A stretch of 64,000 bases of DNA from Cryptomeria japonica. Lineage: Eukaryota; Streptophyta; Pinopsida; Cupressales; Cupressaceae. Shown here in pieces: positions 1 to 10,338 of this stretch; within the stretch, counting starts at the first letter, position 1, and each line of letters starts with the position of its first letter. The notes beneath the pieces were generated by a model. It was given only the letters and a program-made list of their open reading frames with translations. It did not search any database and was not told the origin of the DNA. Location of the stretch: the NCBI RefSeq assembly GCF_030272615.1, contig NC_081406.1, forward strand, positions 247,189,218 through 247,253,217. The letters are read 5' to 3'. The translations under genes and the position numbers were made by a program.

Positions 1-1
1 G

Positions 2-424
2 AGAAGTTTGGAAGTAGCTGGAAATTTTATTGAAACTCTGAAAGAACAAGTGAGCACATCAAGAGAGAAGATAAAATAATTGTTGGATAAACTGAAGGAG
101 AAAGAAGAACAAAGCATTGACAATCAAGTCCTACAAGACAAGACAAATGAATGTGATAAGCTTGCTAAAAATAATGTAGCCTTTAAGAATGAGATGCAAT
201 CCATTGTGATGAAGTTGACAAAGGAGATTGAAGACCGGAAGAAGAGTGAAAAAAATATGACTCAGTTATTGAAGAATAAATTTGATGAATGTTGTAGATT
301 GACCTATGAGAATGACCAGTTGAAACTTGAATTGGTGCAATGCAAGAATGATGGGCTAGAACTTGAAAGGAAGATCATAATTCAAAGAGATGATCTTTCT
401 ACTGCTAATGAGTACAAAGAATAA
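2..424 (+). pseudogene. Coiled-coil N-terminal part of a Gag-like retroelement protein, copy 1 (5' end outside window)
   Basis: The frame is open from base 2 apart from a TAA at 77-79, and the longest stop-free stretch runs 80-424. The protein is almost entirely charged heptad-like sequence (Lys, Glu, Leu rich), so a long coiled coil is the only visible fold. A frameshift near 425-450 separates it from the zinc-knuckle part directly downstream, which continues the same ancestral protein (a shared LDEMLESQR-like segment spans the junction). The same order, coiled coil then four knuckles, is found on the minus strand at 51.5-52.4 kb, which supports a Gag-like origin rather than chance. No polymerase domain follows. 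The assignment as retroelement Gag is inference from the knuckles and from the PBS and LTR next to copy 2. Confidence 0.6.
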
Positions 425-449
425 TTCAAAGCTAGTTCAGCCAGGTTAG

Positions 450-1085
450 ATGAGATGCTGGAAAGTCAGAGACATGCGAGGACTTGGATTTGAGAAAAGA
501 AATTCCTCTGGTTCTGGACAAAGTAATTATCAGAAGAACAAGAAACCTTCGGTAAGACAACCTAATGCCTATAAATTCAATGGTAAATGTTTTGTTTGTG
601 GAAAATACAGTCATATGGCAAGTCAATGTAGAAGTAAGATGAATAATGGGATGATGAATAACATGATGAATAATGGTCCTACCTTTACTGGTCAATGTTA
701 CATATGCAACAATTTTGGTTATAAGTCAAACATGTGCAGAACAGTGATAAATAGTTTTAAGAACAAGAGATGTTATGCTTGTGGAATGTTTGGGAATATT
801 TCTAACCAATGCAGGATGAGACCAAATCAGATGAACTTTAGGCCTGTGCAGAGAAATGTTGTTTTTCGTGCATGCAACAAACCCGATCACATTGCAAAAT
901 ATTGCAGAAGTGAGAATGTAAGCAAGAATGCTTTGGTAGACAAGAACAAATCAGATGAAAAGGGAAAAGCTAAAGCGGAAGAGATAAGAGATCAACATAA
1001 GAAGATGTGGGTTAAGAAGGAAGATTCCAATGTGCAGAATGACTCCACACTTGATTCCGATGTTGGAACCTCATCCGATAACTAA
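450..1085 (+). pseudogene. Gag-like protein, four-zinc-knuckle region, copy 1
   Basis: Four CCHC-type knuckles can be read. The first (CFVCGKYSHMASQC) is canonical. The second and third keep three Cys but replace the His with Lys or Asn, and the fourth has lost its first Cys (Phe) while keeping the pattern ending in DHIAKYC. Met/Asn-rich linkers separate them, and a Lys/Glu/Ser-rich tail ends at a TAA at 1083-1085. Zinc knuckles of this type bind nucleic acid in retroelement capsids. Copies with four tandem knuckles are unusual for copia Gag, which normally carries one. The loss of ligands says this copy is decaying. A purine-rich tract (about 1097-1110) follows the stop, as in copy 2. Confidence 0.7.
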
Positions 1086-1663
1086 GGCATTTGACCTTAG
1101 GGGGAAGCTTTTTCATGCAAATATTTAAAAACCCCTTTCAGAGATCTGTAACCAGTTGAGGATGGTTGAAAACAATGGAAATTAGTTGTGTTGTTGATAT
1201 CCAAAAGATTCCATGCCTATCTAAGTATTCGGTGATGAATTCTTGTAGATACAGGGTATCCGAAAGATTTTAGGATTGCGCATTCATTAAAACTTAAAGT
1301 TAGGTTTTCCATGGATAAAAAAAAATTCAATCATTCATTCTTCACATTGTGAATGAAGAGTAAGAGCAGAAGAGAAAGGTGAACAAGATTGAGTAGTGAT
1401 AACCAAGCTTGAAGCGATCAATTAGAGATTCCTTACATCTGGTTGAATTTGAAAAGGTAATTATCCATTTATGAGCTATCTTTTTATACCATAATTGTGA
1501 AATGACATTTGCATTTGGTGTTGCAAATTTATTGGTGGTTAAGATTATTGAGAGAGCAAGGCCTGTATTCAACAGGCATCATTCAAATCCATTGAAGATG
1601 ATTCATAAGGTTCTTTTTCCTTTGTCTTGTATGGCATGCTACATAACGAAGATATATTAGGGC
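1086..1663 (+). other. Non-coding remnant of retroelement copy 1 before the copia insertion
   Basis: No convincing reading frame. A short purine-rich stretch with GGGGG lies just after the Gag-like stop. The sequence resumes at 10339 on the far side of the copia insertion. Confidence 0.5.
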
Positions 1664-1668
1664 ATACA
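1664..1668. repeat. Target-site duplication ATACA, left copy
   Basis: ATACA immediately precedes the TG of the left LTR and is repeated exactly at 10334-10338 after the CA of the right LTR. Confidence 0.92.
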
Positions 1669-3212
1669 TGTTGGTCCCAATCGGTGCTGAGAGGGAAGGG
1701 GTGAATCAACACTATACTGATTATTACAGATTTAACCTTACTAAAAACTTCTCAATCAAACTTAACACTTATCAGTAAGCAATATAGATAAGAAACATGC
1801 ACAAAAAAATGTAACACACAAGACTACCAAGATTTATCACGTGGAAACCCAAAAGGGAGAAAACCATGGTGTGAGCAGAAACTCATAAAATCTGCACTCT
1901 TCTGGAGTATGCCCGGTGAGGAGCCATCCCTATTAGGAGATTACAAAGATATTGTTAGGTGCCACTCGTTTAAGGGATTTTATTTATGGCCAGTTAGAAC
2001 CTTTACCTTGTTAGAGGTAGCCTTGTTAAAGGACTTAGAATCATCATTTAAGATGTCACCCGGTTAAGGGATTTTACAAAGGGACCTGTTAAAGTCCACC
2101 TGGTTAAGGAATTTTACTCTTGTAGTTATTAAAAAACAACAAAGAGATTGATCTGCTATAAAAGCTACTCTTAGCTTAATCAGATCCAAATGAAGCTCTT
2201 CAGTTTGACCACCGATTACCCTTACTCTGCACTCTACTAGTGTTCTATATCACACTTGCTCTGCACTCTTCTGGTGCTCTGCATTCTTTCTCTCCTCTTC
2301 ACACTATCTAAGCTCTACACACTCTCTTCACTACTCTGTTATTCACTTATCAGTTTTGTCCTCTTCTCATCTTGTTGGATTGCCTTTCCTCAGAATTGCA
2401 CTACGCAATTTTTATGATCAATCTTCTTGGTTTTCGCCAGAAACCTTTATACAAAACTCAGAAGATTTGAAATTCAAAACTTTCCAAATCTTCCTGCATT
2501 CTCTCTGCGCACTCTCCATCAATTTCACCAATGGCTCATCCTTAACTGCCTCTAAAACTCATAATTTCACTAACCTCTAGGTCATGTTCTATCTTTTAAA
2601 TTACGAACCAGAAAATTTGCACAAATCTCACCTTAACTGATTGTTGACTGTAGTAAACTTCACTGTTCATTTGTTTAATGATATCTCACCATAACTGACT
2701 CACCTTTGGTCATCGTGTCCAACTTACCGGTCACCACTCCGAGATTCTTGGAGGATATCATCCTTCAACCTGTATCACTGATGTAACTCTTCACCTTTTG
2801 CCACTGGTCACTGATCATCAATTAGACTGATCACCTGTCTATCCAAAGTGTTTTGGTCGTGCATAAGACTACTAAATTACAATTTGAGTCACCTCTTGTG
2901 ACCGCATCATCATTTTATCTGCTACTTTGGAGAAACTGATCTCAATATCTATTGGGTGCTTGACTGACCGATCGACTACTTTGTTTTCCCTTTAACTGAT
3001 TAGCCTTCTAACAACACAATGCTTAAGTGTGTCAATGATGCATATTTGGGAAGCACTGAATCCTCCATATTGTTTGCAGCCATGAGTAAATCATTGAGGT
3101 TTACCACATCTTCTTGGCTATGAGCTTGGCCTTATTCACCGCTAAGTGTTGGTCATCAATGACAATACTAACTGATGAACCGATTGTGCCAACACTATTA
3201 GTTATGCCAACA
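1669..3212 (-). repeat. 3' LTR of the complete copia element (left on the map)
   Basis: Begins TGTTGG and ends CCAACA. It matches 8785-10333 along its length with scattered substitutions and small indels. Near its map-left edge it carries a block reading gaggGGTGAATCAAC and, about 170 bp in, a block reading GGAAACCC...GGGAGAAAACC. Both recur in the other copia LTRs of this window. Confidence 0.93.
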
Positions 3213-3227
3213 ATCTCCCCCTTTTGC
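3213..3227 (-). other. Polypurine tract of the complete copia element
   Basis: On the minus strand it reads GCAAAAGGGGGAGAT and abuts the 3' LTR, the expected position for priming plus-strand DNA synthesis. Confidence 0.88.
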
Positions 3228-3530
3228 ATTGATGGAAACATTTCAAACTTCTCTTTTAACAAACAATCACTTCTGCTTCCGCTATACTTGAGTAAAGATC
3301 TTACTCCCCTTTCACTGGCTTCCATTCATGTCACATATGACTTCATCTTCCTTCATGTTCCATTTGACTTCAGTCCCCCTTTGATAACAATGCCAAAGGT
3401 GTGATCAAGATAACCTAATGCACATACTACAATGACTGCTCCCCCTAACAAGAGTAGTCCATAATCATCAATCCAAATACATAGAGTCTTCAAGAAAATC
3501 ATACTGGATTGATGTTGTTATGATCTTCAC
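3228..3530 (-). other. 3' untranslated segment between RNase H and polypurine tract
   Basis: Contains CATTGATGGAAACA next to the tract and short further purine-rich runs on the minus strand. No coding sequence is supported. An open frame on the plus strand here is antisense. Confidence 0.6.
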
Positions 3531-4355
3531 TCACCTTAGAGTATGCAGGTGAATTACCCCTATCTTACCTCTGAGATACTCAAAAGTATCCTTAGGTTGC
3601 GGCTTGGTGAATATGTCTACAACCCGTTCCTTGGTTGGCACATATTCCAGTCTAACTTCTTTTTCCTGCACTTGTTCCCTAAGATAATGATATTTTATTG
3701 CAATATGCTTGGTCTTAGAGTGCATTACCGGGTTTTTTGATATGTTAATGGCACTTGTATTGTCACAGTGTATCACCACATGTTCAGTCACCTTCTCTTG
3801 GATACCTTCCAAGATTTGCTTAATCCATACTACCTGTGTACAGTTGATTGCAGTAGCCACATACTCTGCCTCAGCTGTGGATTGAGAGATATGATTTTGT
3901 TTCTTGCTTATCCATGACACAATCCTATCTCCAAGAAAGAATGCACCTCCACTGGTGCTCTTTATGCCATCAATGTTCCCTTCCCAATCTGTATTGGTGA
4001 AGACACTTAAGTTGAAATTTCCCTTATGTGGATACCAAAGACCATACTCATCAGTCCCCTTAAGATATCTAAATATCCTCTTAATCACCACCATATGATT
4101 GTCTTTTGGATTTGCAACAAATTTAGCAACCAAGCCAACTACTTGTGCTATATCTGGTCTATTGTGCACTGCATACTGCAACTTACCGATCATGGATCGG
4201 TATAGTGTCTCATTCGCTTCATTGGACTCATCATTTTTTGAGAGCTTGCAACATGTAACCATTAGAGTTCCAACAAGTTTGGAATCTTCCATTCCAAAGG
4301 TCTTCAAAATTTATGTTATATATTTGGTATGGCTAATGAATATACCATTTTTTAC
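3531..4355 (-). pseudogene. Copia RNase H domain and C-terminus of Pol
   Basis: This is the C-terminal part of copia Pol, which degrades the RNA strand of RNA-DNA hybrids. Recognisable copia RNase H signatures are STAEAEYVA (Glu), HCDN (Asp), NPVMHSKTKHI and the closing DIFTKP block. The first catalytic motif, normally D-A-D-W, reads N-T-D-W (the Asn codon is at 3993-3995), so the first Asp is lost. The frame is open from 4307 down. Two in-frame stops (a TAG at 4356-4358 and a TAA just downstream) separate it from the reverse transcriptase, where the connecting text (GIFISHTKYI) is still readable. The protein is near full length for this domain but would not be active. Confidence 0.88.
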
Positions 4356-4979
4356 CTAAGAGAATTGTAGGCCGATGAAGAATTTTATTTCACCAGTCAT
4401 GGACATTTCAAACTCTTTCTTCATTTCTTCTGCAAAACCTCTTCTCATTTCATCATCTCCTCCAAAGATGATATCATCTACAAAAATTTTTGCAATCAGT
4501 TGTTTTCCTTCTTGTCCAGTCTTCAAATACAAGTTACTATTGTCACTGGTTCTAATGAACCCTATACTTATCAGGTATGAGTGTAGCCTCTCATACCAAG
4601 CTCTTGGTGCTTGTTTTAGCCCATACAGAGCCTTTTTCAGCTTGCAGACCACATCTCTTCCATCTTTTGAAGCAAACCCTTCTGGTTGCTCAATGTACAC
4701 TTCTTCCTCTAGAACACCATTCAGGAATGCTGATTTGACATCCATTTGGTAGACCTTGAACTTATTGTAGGTGACATAAGCAAGCAAGATTCTGACTCCT
4801 TCCAGTTTGGCCACCGGTGCAAAGGTTTCTCCATAGTCCAAACCTTCTTCCTGTGCATACCCTTTGCAGACTAATATTGCTTTGTTTCTTACTACTTGAC
4901 CAATTTCATCCATTTTGTTTCTAAACACCCACTTGGTGCCTATTACATTTTTGTTCTCGATCGGGGCACAAGGATCCAA
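4356..4979 (-). pseudogene. Copia reverse transcriptase domain (RVT_2)
   Basis: Copies element RNA into DNA. In order it shows the GTKWVFRNK entry motif, CKGYAQEEGLDYGETFAPVA, the QMDVKSAFLNG motif with the first catalytic Asp, KALYGLKQAPRAWY, and the FVDDIIFGG active site with both Asp intact. This is the best preserved part of the element. The frame is broken at both ends: upstream by a one-base indel around 4975, where the linker ends in WILVPR in another frame, and downstream by a TAG after GLQFS. Confidence 0.92.
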
Positions 4980-5335
4980 GTTTCATTTTTCTCAATCTTC
5001 TCTAGTTCTTCATCCATAGATTTGATCCAGTCTTCATCTTTTAGTGTCTCCTTTGCTATTTTGGTCTCAATTTTAGAGAGAATACATATACTCTCCCTTA
5101 TTTTTCTTCTAGTCAATACTCCCACATTTTTGTCACCAATAATATTGTTAGTAGGATGATTGTTTCTGACATACCTTGGTTGTACTAGTTCATTTCTTGG
5201 GGCATCTACTACCGGTTGTGCAAGTTCTACTTCACATGTTTCCTCATTTGTAGCTACATTAGGATTCTCTACAACAGCTTCGTCTGGTATAGTGTAAGCA
5301 AATCCTTGATAGTCCTCTGGTTCATTCTTGTTGTC
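4980..5335 (-). pseudogene. Linker between copia integrase and reverse transcriptase
   Basis: A readable minus-strand stretch rich in Glu, Asn and Lys ends with an EDWIKSMDEELEKIEKNETW-like segment, the typical lead-in to RVT_2. A TAG near 5335-5337 interrupts it just after the integrase frame, and a frameshift near 4975 leads into reverse transcriptase. Confidence 0.75.
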
Positions 5336-6391
5336 CTATTCATTTTTCTTAGAGAACTCATCCACTCTGACATTTGCACTCTCCACAATTTTATTAGTCT
5401 TTTTGTTCAAACACCGGTATGCTTTACTCTTTGTGGAGTAACCTAAGAAGATTCCTTCATCACTCTTAGGATCAAAATTTCTAGAGTACTCATCCCTCTT
5501 GATGTAGCACCTACTTCCAAATACCTTGAAGTAACTCACATTGGGTGAGTATCCACACCATAACTCATAGGGAGTCTTATTTGTCCCCTTCTTCACTTGA
5601 ATCCGGTTCAAGGTATACACAGTAGTACTCACTGCTTCTCTCTGGAAAACATGTGGAATATCCTTCTGTATCATCAGAGTCCTTGCACAATCAATTAGAG
5701 TTATGTTTCTTCTTTCAGCAACTCTATTCTGTTGAGGTGTTCTAGGTGCAGACATCTGCCTCATAATCCCTTTTTCTTCACAGTAATCTATGAACTCTTG
5801 AGAGGTGAACTCTCCTCCTCTATTTGATCTCAAGCATTTCAGACTCTTACCGGTTCCTCTCTCCACTCTAGCCTTGAAGACCTTGAACATGTGAAAGGCT
5901 TCAAATTTTTCTTTCAAGAATACAACCCACATCATTCTTGAGAAATCATCTACAAACAACTTGAAGTACCAGTCCCCATAGAAACTCTTAGTCCTCATAG
6001 GACCACACAAATCTTTATGCACTTGGTCCAGCACATTCTCAGATGAATAAGATTTGCTATTGAAACTAGATCTGGTCCACTTTCCTAGTTGACAATCTTT
6101 ACACATAGCATTCTCAGGTTTCATAATGTCAGGCAGACCTCTTACAAACTTCATTCTACTAACCTTTTCTATGCTATCAAAATTAACATGACACAATATT
6201 TTATGCCACAACCAACTATCTTCTACCTTTGCCATTAGGCAACTTCCTACAGTGGTGTCTAGGTAGAACATATTATCTTTGGTTTGTTTACCGGTAGCAA
6301 TTAGACCTCCTGATTGATCACTTATTTTGCATATTCCTTCATTAAACTCCAACCGGTAACCCTTATTGTTAAGTTGCGCAACACTTAACAA
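5336..6391 (-). pseudogene. Copia GAG-pre-integrase and integrase core
   Basis: Inserts element DNA into the chromosome. The N-terminal zinc-binding region reads WLWHKILCHVNF ... CKDCQLGKW (His, His, Cys, Cys), followed by the rve core with HKDLCGPM (first Asp), the second-Asp block and PQQNRVAERRN (Glu), then the copia-specific TPYELWCGYSPNVSYFKVFG stretch. The second catalytic residue, normally S-D-R-G-G-E-F, reads S-N-R-G-G-E-F; the codon at 5822-5824 is AAT instead of GAT on the coding strand. It has an uninterrupted frame of 351 residues, so the fold may still be coded but catalysis should be dead. A single TAG at 6413-6415 separates it from the protease. Confidence 0.92.
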
Positions 6392-6412
6392 ACTATACTT
6401 TAGCCCTTCTAC

Positions 6413-6643
6413 CTAGTAAACATCTTCACAATTGGTTTTTCCATTTAAGGCAATAGATCCCTTACCTTTTACCGCACAGGGAGCATCATTACCAAATCTC
6501 ACCAGTCCTCCATCACAATCCTCCATGCTGAGGAATTTTTTCCTGTCACGAGTCATGTGGTGAGTGCAACCACTGTTAATTACCCAATCTCCACACCAAT
6601 TTGAACTGGTAATCAGTGCCATATCACTTTCCTCTGTGCTATT
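6413..6643 (-). pseudogene. Copia aspartic protease fragment
   Basis: The segment reads SNWCGDWVINSGCTHHMT, the copia retropepsin signature in which the catalytic D-S-G has become N-S-G (codon 6575-6577, AAC for GAC). Downstream are FGNDAPCAVKGKGSI and the start of the EGLK motif across a TAG at 6413-6415. At its N-terminal side the frame is cut by the insertion at 6644. Removing that insertion and one copy of CTATT joins this frame directly to the Gag tail. Confidence 0.85.
6639..6643. repeat. Target-site duplication CTATT, left copy
   Basis: CTATT is repeated at 7863-7867. On the minus strand, Gag resumes in frame as protease when the DNA between is removed (S-L-L-N joins S-T-E-E). Confidence 0.85.
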
Positions 6644-7862
6644 TGTAGACACCTAAAAATGTCTCATTGATCATGTACTAATTATTCCTCTAATTAGTTA
6701 AATAATTCTTTAATTCTTTAATTAAGTTAATTAATCTTATTCTTCTAATTTCATATTTCCTCATCATCTTACTAATTGGTTTCATTTTCAATTCTATCAT
6801 CATTTTATCATTTTAACCATTTTTCTAGTGTTAATTAAATATTTATTTAATTAATTATGATTAATTCCCCAATTTAAATAATCTTTATTATTTAAATAAA
6901 TTAATTTTCAATTTCTATCTCTAGTCATTTAATCATTCAACCCTTTTCTTAATATTAATTAAATATTTAATCATTTAATTAATTATGATTTTAGTCCTTT
7001 AATTTAAATAATCTTTATTATTAAATTAAAGTTCATTTCTAATAATTAAATAGTTTCTTTAAATTATTTAATTAACTAATTAATTCTTCAAATTCTTCCA
7101 ATTCCCCAAATTCTAATTTCATTAATTCTTCTAATCTAAATTCAAATTCTAAATTCAAATTCTTCTAATTTCAAATACATGTGCATGATTGCAAAAATTA
7201 AATTGAAAATCAAAGTCAAGTTCTAAATATATTCAAATACTAAATAAAATAAATTCAATATTTGAATTAAAATCTCATGCAAAGATTAAATTGAAAATCT
7301 AAGTCAAAGTGCAAGCACATGCTAAATTAATTAATTCAATCAATTAATTATTTTAAAACTTTATCTCTCCAATCTCTGTTCCATCTTCTAGTTAGCCTTT
7401 TCTAAATAAAGCTTTCTTTGTCATCTTCTTAATTTCCTCCAATCATTCTTTTTCTTCTTTTAGTTAGCATTTTCTCAACCAGTTGACTCAATTTAATCTA
7501 TTCAATCTATTCTTTTCACCTCTAAATCAACAGTTCAACTATCAATCAACATGTGAGCTCACCTAAGTTCCACCTCTTGATCAATTTGTTCCACCTTTCA
7601 ATCAATCCTCTCCAAAAATCTATAAATTGAGCATTCAATCTCCATTCTCAACAATCACGAACTTTGAATCTTTGTGTCAATTACAGGTTGCCAATGCAAT
7701 ATCTGAGAGCCATCATACCACAAAGAAGAGAAGAACAATGGAAGCCATGATGCACAAAAGGGAGTTTTATATTGTTTAATTTTAGCCTATTTTGCATCTA
7801 TTTCATTGATTTTATGTTTGAATTGCTTAGATAGTTAAGGGATTCATGATTTTCCTTATTTC
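6644..7862 (+). mobile_element. 1219-bp LTR-like insert inside the copia polyprotein
   Basis: Starts TGTAGACACC, the same start as the LTR at 49601, followed by a long AT-rich stretch of ATTAATTAAAT-type repeats and a TATA-like TATAAAT at 7621. It shares ATCTGAGAGC downstream of the TATA with the 49601 LTR. It has no coding potential. It is flanked by CTATT on both sides and interrupts the copia frame exactly. Its right end reads TTATTTC rather than a canonical CA, so the true 3' terminus may have been lost or altered. The best reading is a solo LTR of a gypsy family in plus orientation. Confidence 0.75.
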
Positions 7863-7867
7863 CTATT

Positions 7868-8707
7868 TAGCAATGATGAATTTGAGCATAGAACACTATC
7901 TTCCTTTACCACTACAAATGCAATCCCTTCTCCATCAGATCCTTTTGATTCTTCATCGGTAACTCCTTCTGCAAGATATAACTCCTTGCTCTTCTCTTTG
8001 TATCTTTTGAAGTTATCCTTCCTATCATTTTCAGGACATCTGGATGCAATATGACCTATTTTATTGCATGAGAAATACTTCAGGGGTAGTTTACCTCTGT
8101 ACTTTCCTTTTCCTCTTGGAAGCCTTCTTGCTATTAAGGCCTCAAGCTCATCTTGTTCTTGTTCTTCAAATAACAAGTTGTCATGTTCATGAGAATGACC
8201 CATTCTTGCAATAGAACTACTTCTAGTTTCTTTTCTTCTCATTGTTGGAGCAAGTGACCTGGAAGATTTGAAGGCAACATCAATCTTAGGCATATTGCTA
8301 TAATAGTTGCTAAGTTCAAAGGCAGTTAGCTTACCGATTAGGAAGTCAAGTGTAACTTTAACTATTCCCAAAGATCCGAGTTCCTGAATTGCGGAAACCC
8401 TTATGGCATATTGTGATAGCAAGGTTCTTAGGATTTTGCTGACCACATCATCTTTTTAAAGTTTTCCTCCAACACTGCTAATGGAATTTACCACATCATT
8501 TAGTCTTTTGTTGTACTGTTCTATATTTTCTCCTTCTTGCATCCTCATCTCATCAAATTTGCCTCTCAGACTGTCCACCTTAGCCTTTTGTACATGAGGA
8601 TCTCCTCCATAGATAGTCTTTAGCTTATTCCACATCTCATAAGCTATTTTCAGATCTTGAACCTCAACATACTCGTTATCAGATAGAGTACTAGCAATCA
8701 TATCCAT
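7868..8707 (-). pseudogene. Copia Gag (UBN2-type) with one zinc knuckle
   Basis: Capsid-like protein. Visible are ALSDNEYVEVQ-like and AYEMWNKLKTIYGG segments, then KVDSLRGKFDEMRMQEGENIEQYNKRLNDVVNSI (typical of UBN2 Gag), and after a TAA-type stop near 8456 the region ending in a knuckle read as YFSCNKIGHIASRC, where the first Cys is Tyr. The frame begins only about 65 bp from the primer-binding site and the first third of a normal UBN2 Gag is absent, so an N-terminal deletion is likely. The tail is acidic and is cut by the insert at 7862. Confidence 0.85.
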
Positions 8708-8770
8708 AGTTGCAATGTTATCTTGGATCTTTCCTTAAGCTGTTAAGATCTTCCGAATCTAAGGACTAGA

Positions 8771-8782
8771 GCTCTGATACCA
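8771..8782 (-). other. Primer-binding site (initiator tRNA-Met)
   Basis: On the minus strand it reads TGGTATCAGAGC, the copia/gypsy site complementary to the 3' end of initiator tRNA-Met. It lies 2 bp inside the 5' LTR. Confidence 0.95.
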
Positions 8783-8784
8783 AT

Positions 8785-10333
8785 TGTTGGTCCCAATTGG
8801 TGCTGAGAGGGGAGGGGTGAATCAACACTATACTCATTATTACAGATTTAACCTTAATCAAAACTTCTCAATCAAACTTAACACTTATCAGTAAGTAGTA
8901 TTGATAAGAAACATGCACAAAAAATGTAACGCACAAGACTACCAAGATTTATCACGTGGAAACCCAAAAGGGAGAGAACCACGGTGTGAGCAAAAACTCA
9001 CAAAATCTGCACTCTTTTGGAGTATGCCCGGTGAGGAGCCATCCCTGTTAGGAGATTACAAAGACACTGTTAGGTGCCACCCGATTAAGGGATTTTCTTT
9101 AAGGCCAGTTAGAACCTTTACCCTATTAGAGGTAGCCTTGTTAAAGGACTTAGAATCATCATTTAAGATGTCACCCGATTAAGAGATTTAACAAAGATAC
9201 CTATTAAAGTCCACCCTAGTTAAGGGATTTAACTGTTGTATTATTAGAAAACAATAGAGAGAATGATCTGCTATAAAAGCTACTCTTAGCTTAATCAGAT
9301 CCAAATGAAGCTCTTCAGTTTGACCACCGGTTACCCTTGCTCTGCACTCTACCGATGTTCTATATCACACTTGCTTTGCACTCTTCTGGTGCTCTGCATT
9401 CTTTCTCTTCTCTTCACTCTATTCGATCTCTTCACACTCTCTTCGCCACTCTACTATTCACTTAGTAGTTATGCCCTCTTCTCATCTTGCTAGATTGCCT
9501 CTCCTCAGAATTGCACTTCACAATTTTTATGATCAATCTTCTTGGTTTTTGCCAGAAACCTTTATACAAAACTCAGTAGATTTGAAATTCAAAACTTTCC
9601 AAATCTTCCCGCACTCTCTCTACGTGCTCTCCATCAATTTCGCCAATGGCTCATCCTTAACTACCTCTACAACTCATAATTTCACCAACCTCTGGGTCGT
9701 GTTCTGTCTTTTTAATTATGAACTAGAAAATCCACACAAATCTCCTTAATTGATTGTTGACTGTAGTAAAATTCACTATCCGTTTGTTTAATGATATCTC
9801 TCTATGACTGACTCACCTTTGGTCATCGCATCCAGCTTATCGGTCACCACTCTAAGAATCCCAGAGGATATCATCCTTCAACCTGTATCACCGATTCACT
9901 GGTGTAACTCTTCACCTTTTGCCATCGGTCACTGATCATCAATTAGACTGATCACCTATCTGTCTAGAGTGTTCCGGTTGTGCATAAGACTACTAAACTA
10001 CAATCTGAGTCACCTCTTGTGACTGCATCATCATTTCATCTGCTAGTTTGGAGAAACCGATCTCAATATATATTGGGTGCTTGACTGACCGATCGGCTAC
10101 TTTGTTTTCCCTTTAACCGATTAGCCTTCTAACAACACACTACTTAAGTGTGTCAATGATGCATATATGGGAAGCACTGAATCCTCCATACTGTTTGCAA
10201 CCATGAGTAAATCATTGAGGTTTACCACATCTTCTTGCCTATGAGCTTCGCCTTATTCACTGGTAAGTGTTGGTGATCAATGACAATACTAACTAATGAA
10301 CCAATTGTGCCAACACCTTTAGTTATGCCAACA
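8785..10333 (-). repeat. 5' LTR of the complete copia element (right on the map)
   Basis: Starts TGTTGG, ends CCAACA, and is the direct repeat of 1669-3212. As the element is on the minus strand this copy would have supplied the promoter. Short tandem motifs of the type CACCCGATTAAGGGATTT occur about 300-450 bp from the map-left edge. Confidence 0.93.
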
Positions 10334-10338
10334 ATACA
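10334..10338. repeat. Target-site duplication ATACA, right copy
   Basis: Exact repeat of 1664-1668. Confidence 0.92.

Larger units (their letters stand above)
1669..10333 (-). mobile_element. Complete Ty1/copia LTR retrotransposon, minus strand, 8665 bp
   Basis: All structural landmarks are visible: a perfect 5-bp target duplication, two LTRs of 1544 and 1549 bp that start TG and end CA, a primer-binding site complementary to initiator tRNA-Met, and a polypurine tract next to the 3' LTR. The internal order on the minus strand is gag, protease, integrase, reverse transcriptase, RNase H, which is the copia order. It landed in the four-knuckle element present on both sides. Over the first 60 bp the two LTRs differ at three positions, so it is not a recent insertion. 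It is defective: frameshifts, stop codons, three catalytic Asp to Asn changes, a missing Gag N-terminus, and a 1.2-kb insertion at 6644-7862. Confidence 0.93.

Noticed and set aside
2356-2580. Conserved open frame present in both copies of the first copia LTR (also 9471-9749)
   Set aside because: It lies antisense to the element and is conserved only because the LTRs are duplicates; no start context or domain.
3114-3404. Open frame across the LTR end and polypurine tract on the plus strand
   Set aside because: Antisense to the element and crosses structural signals.
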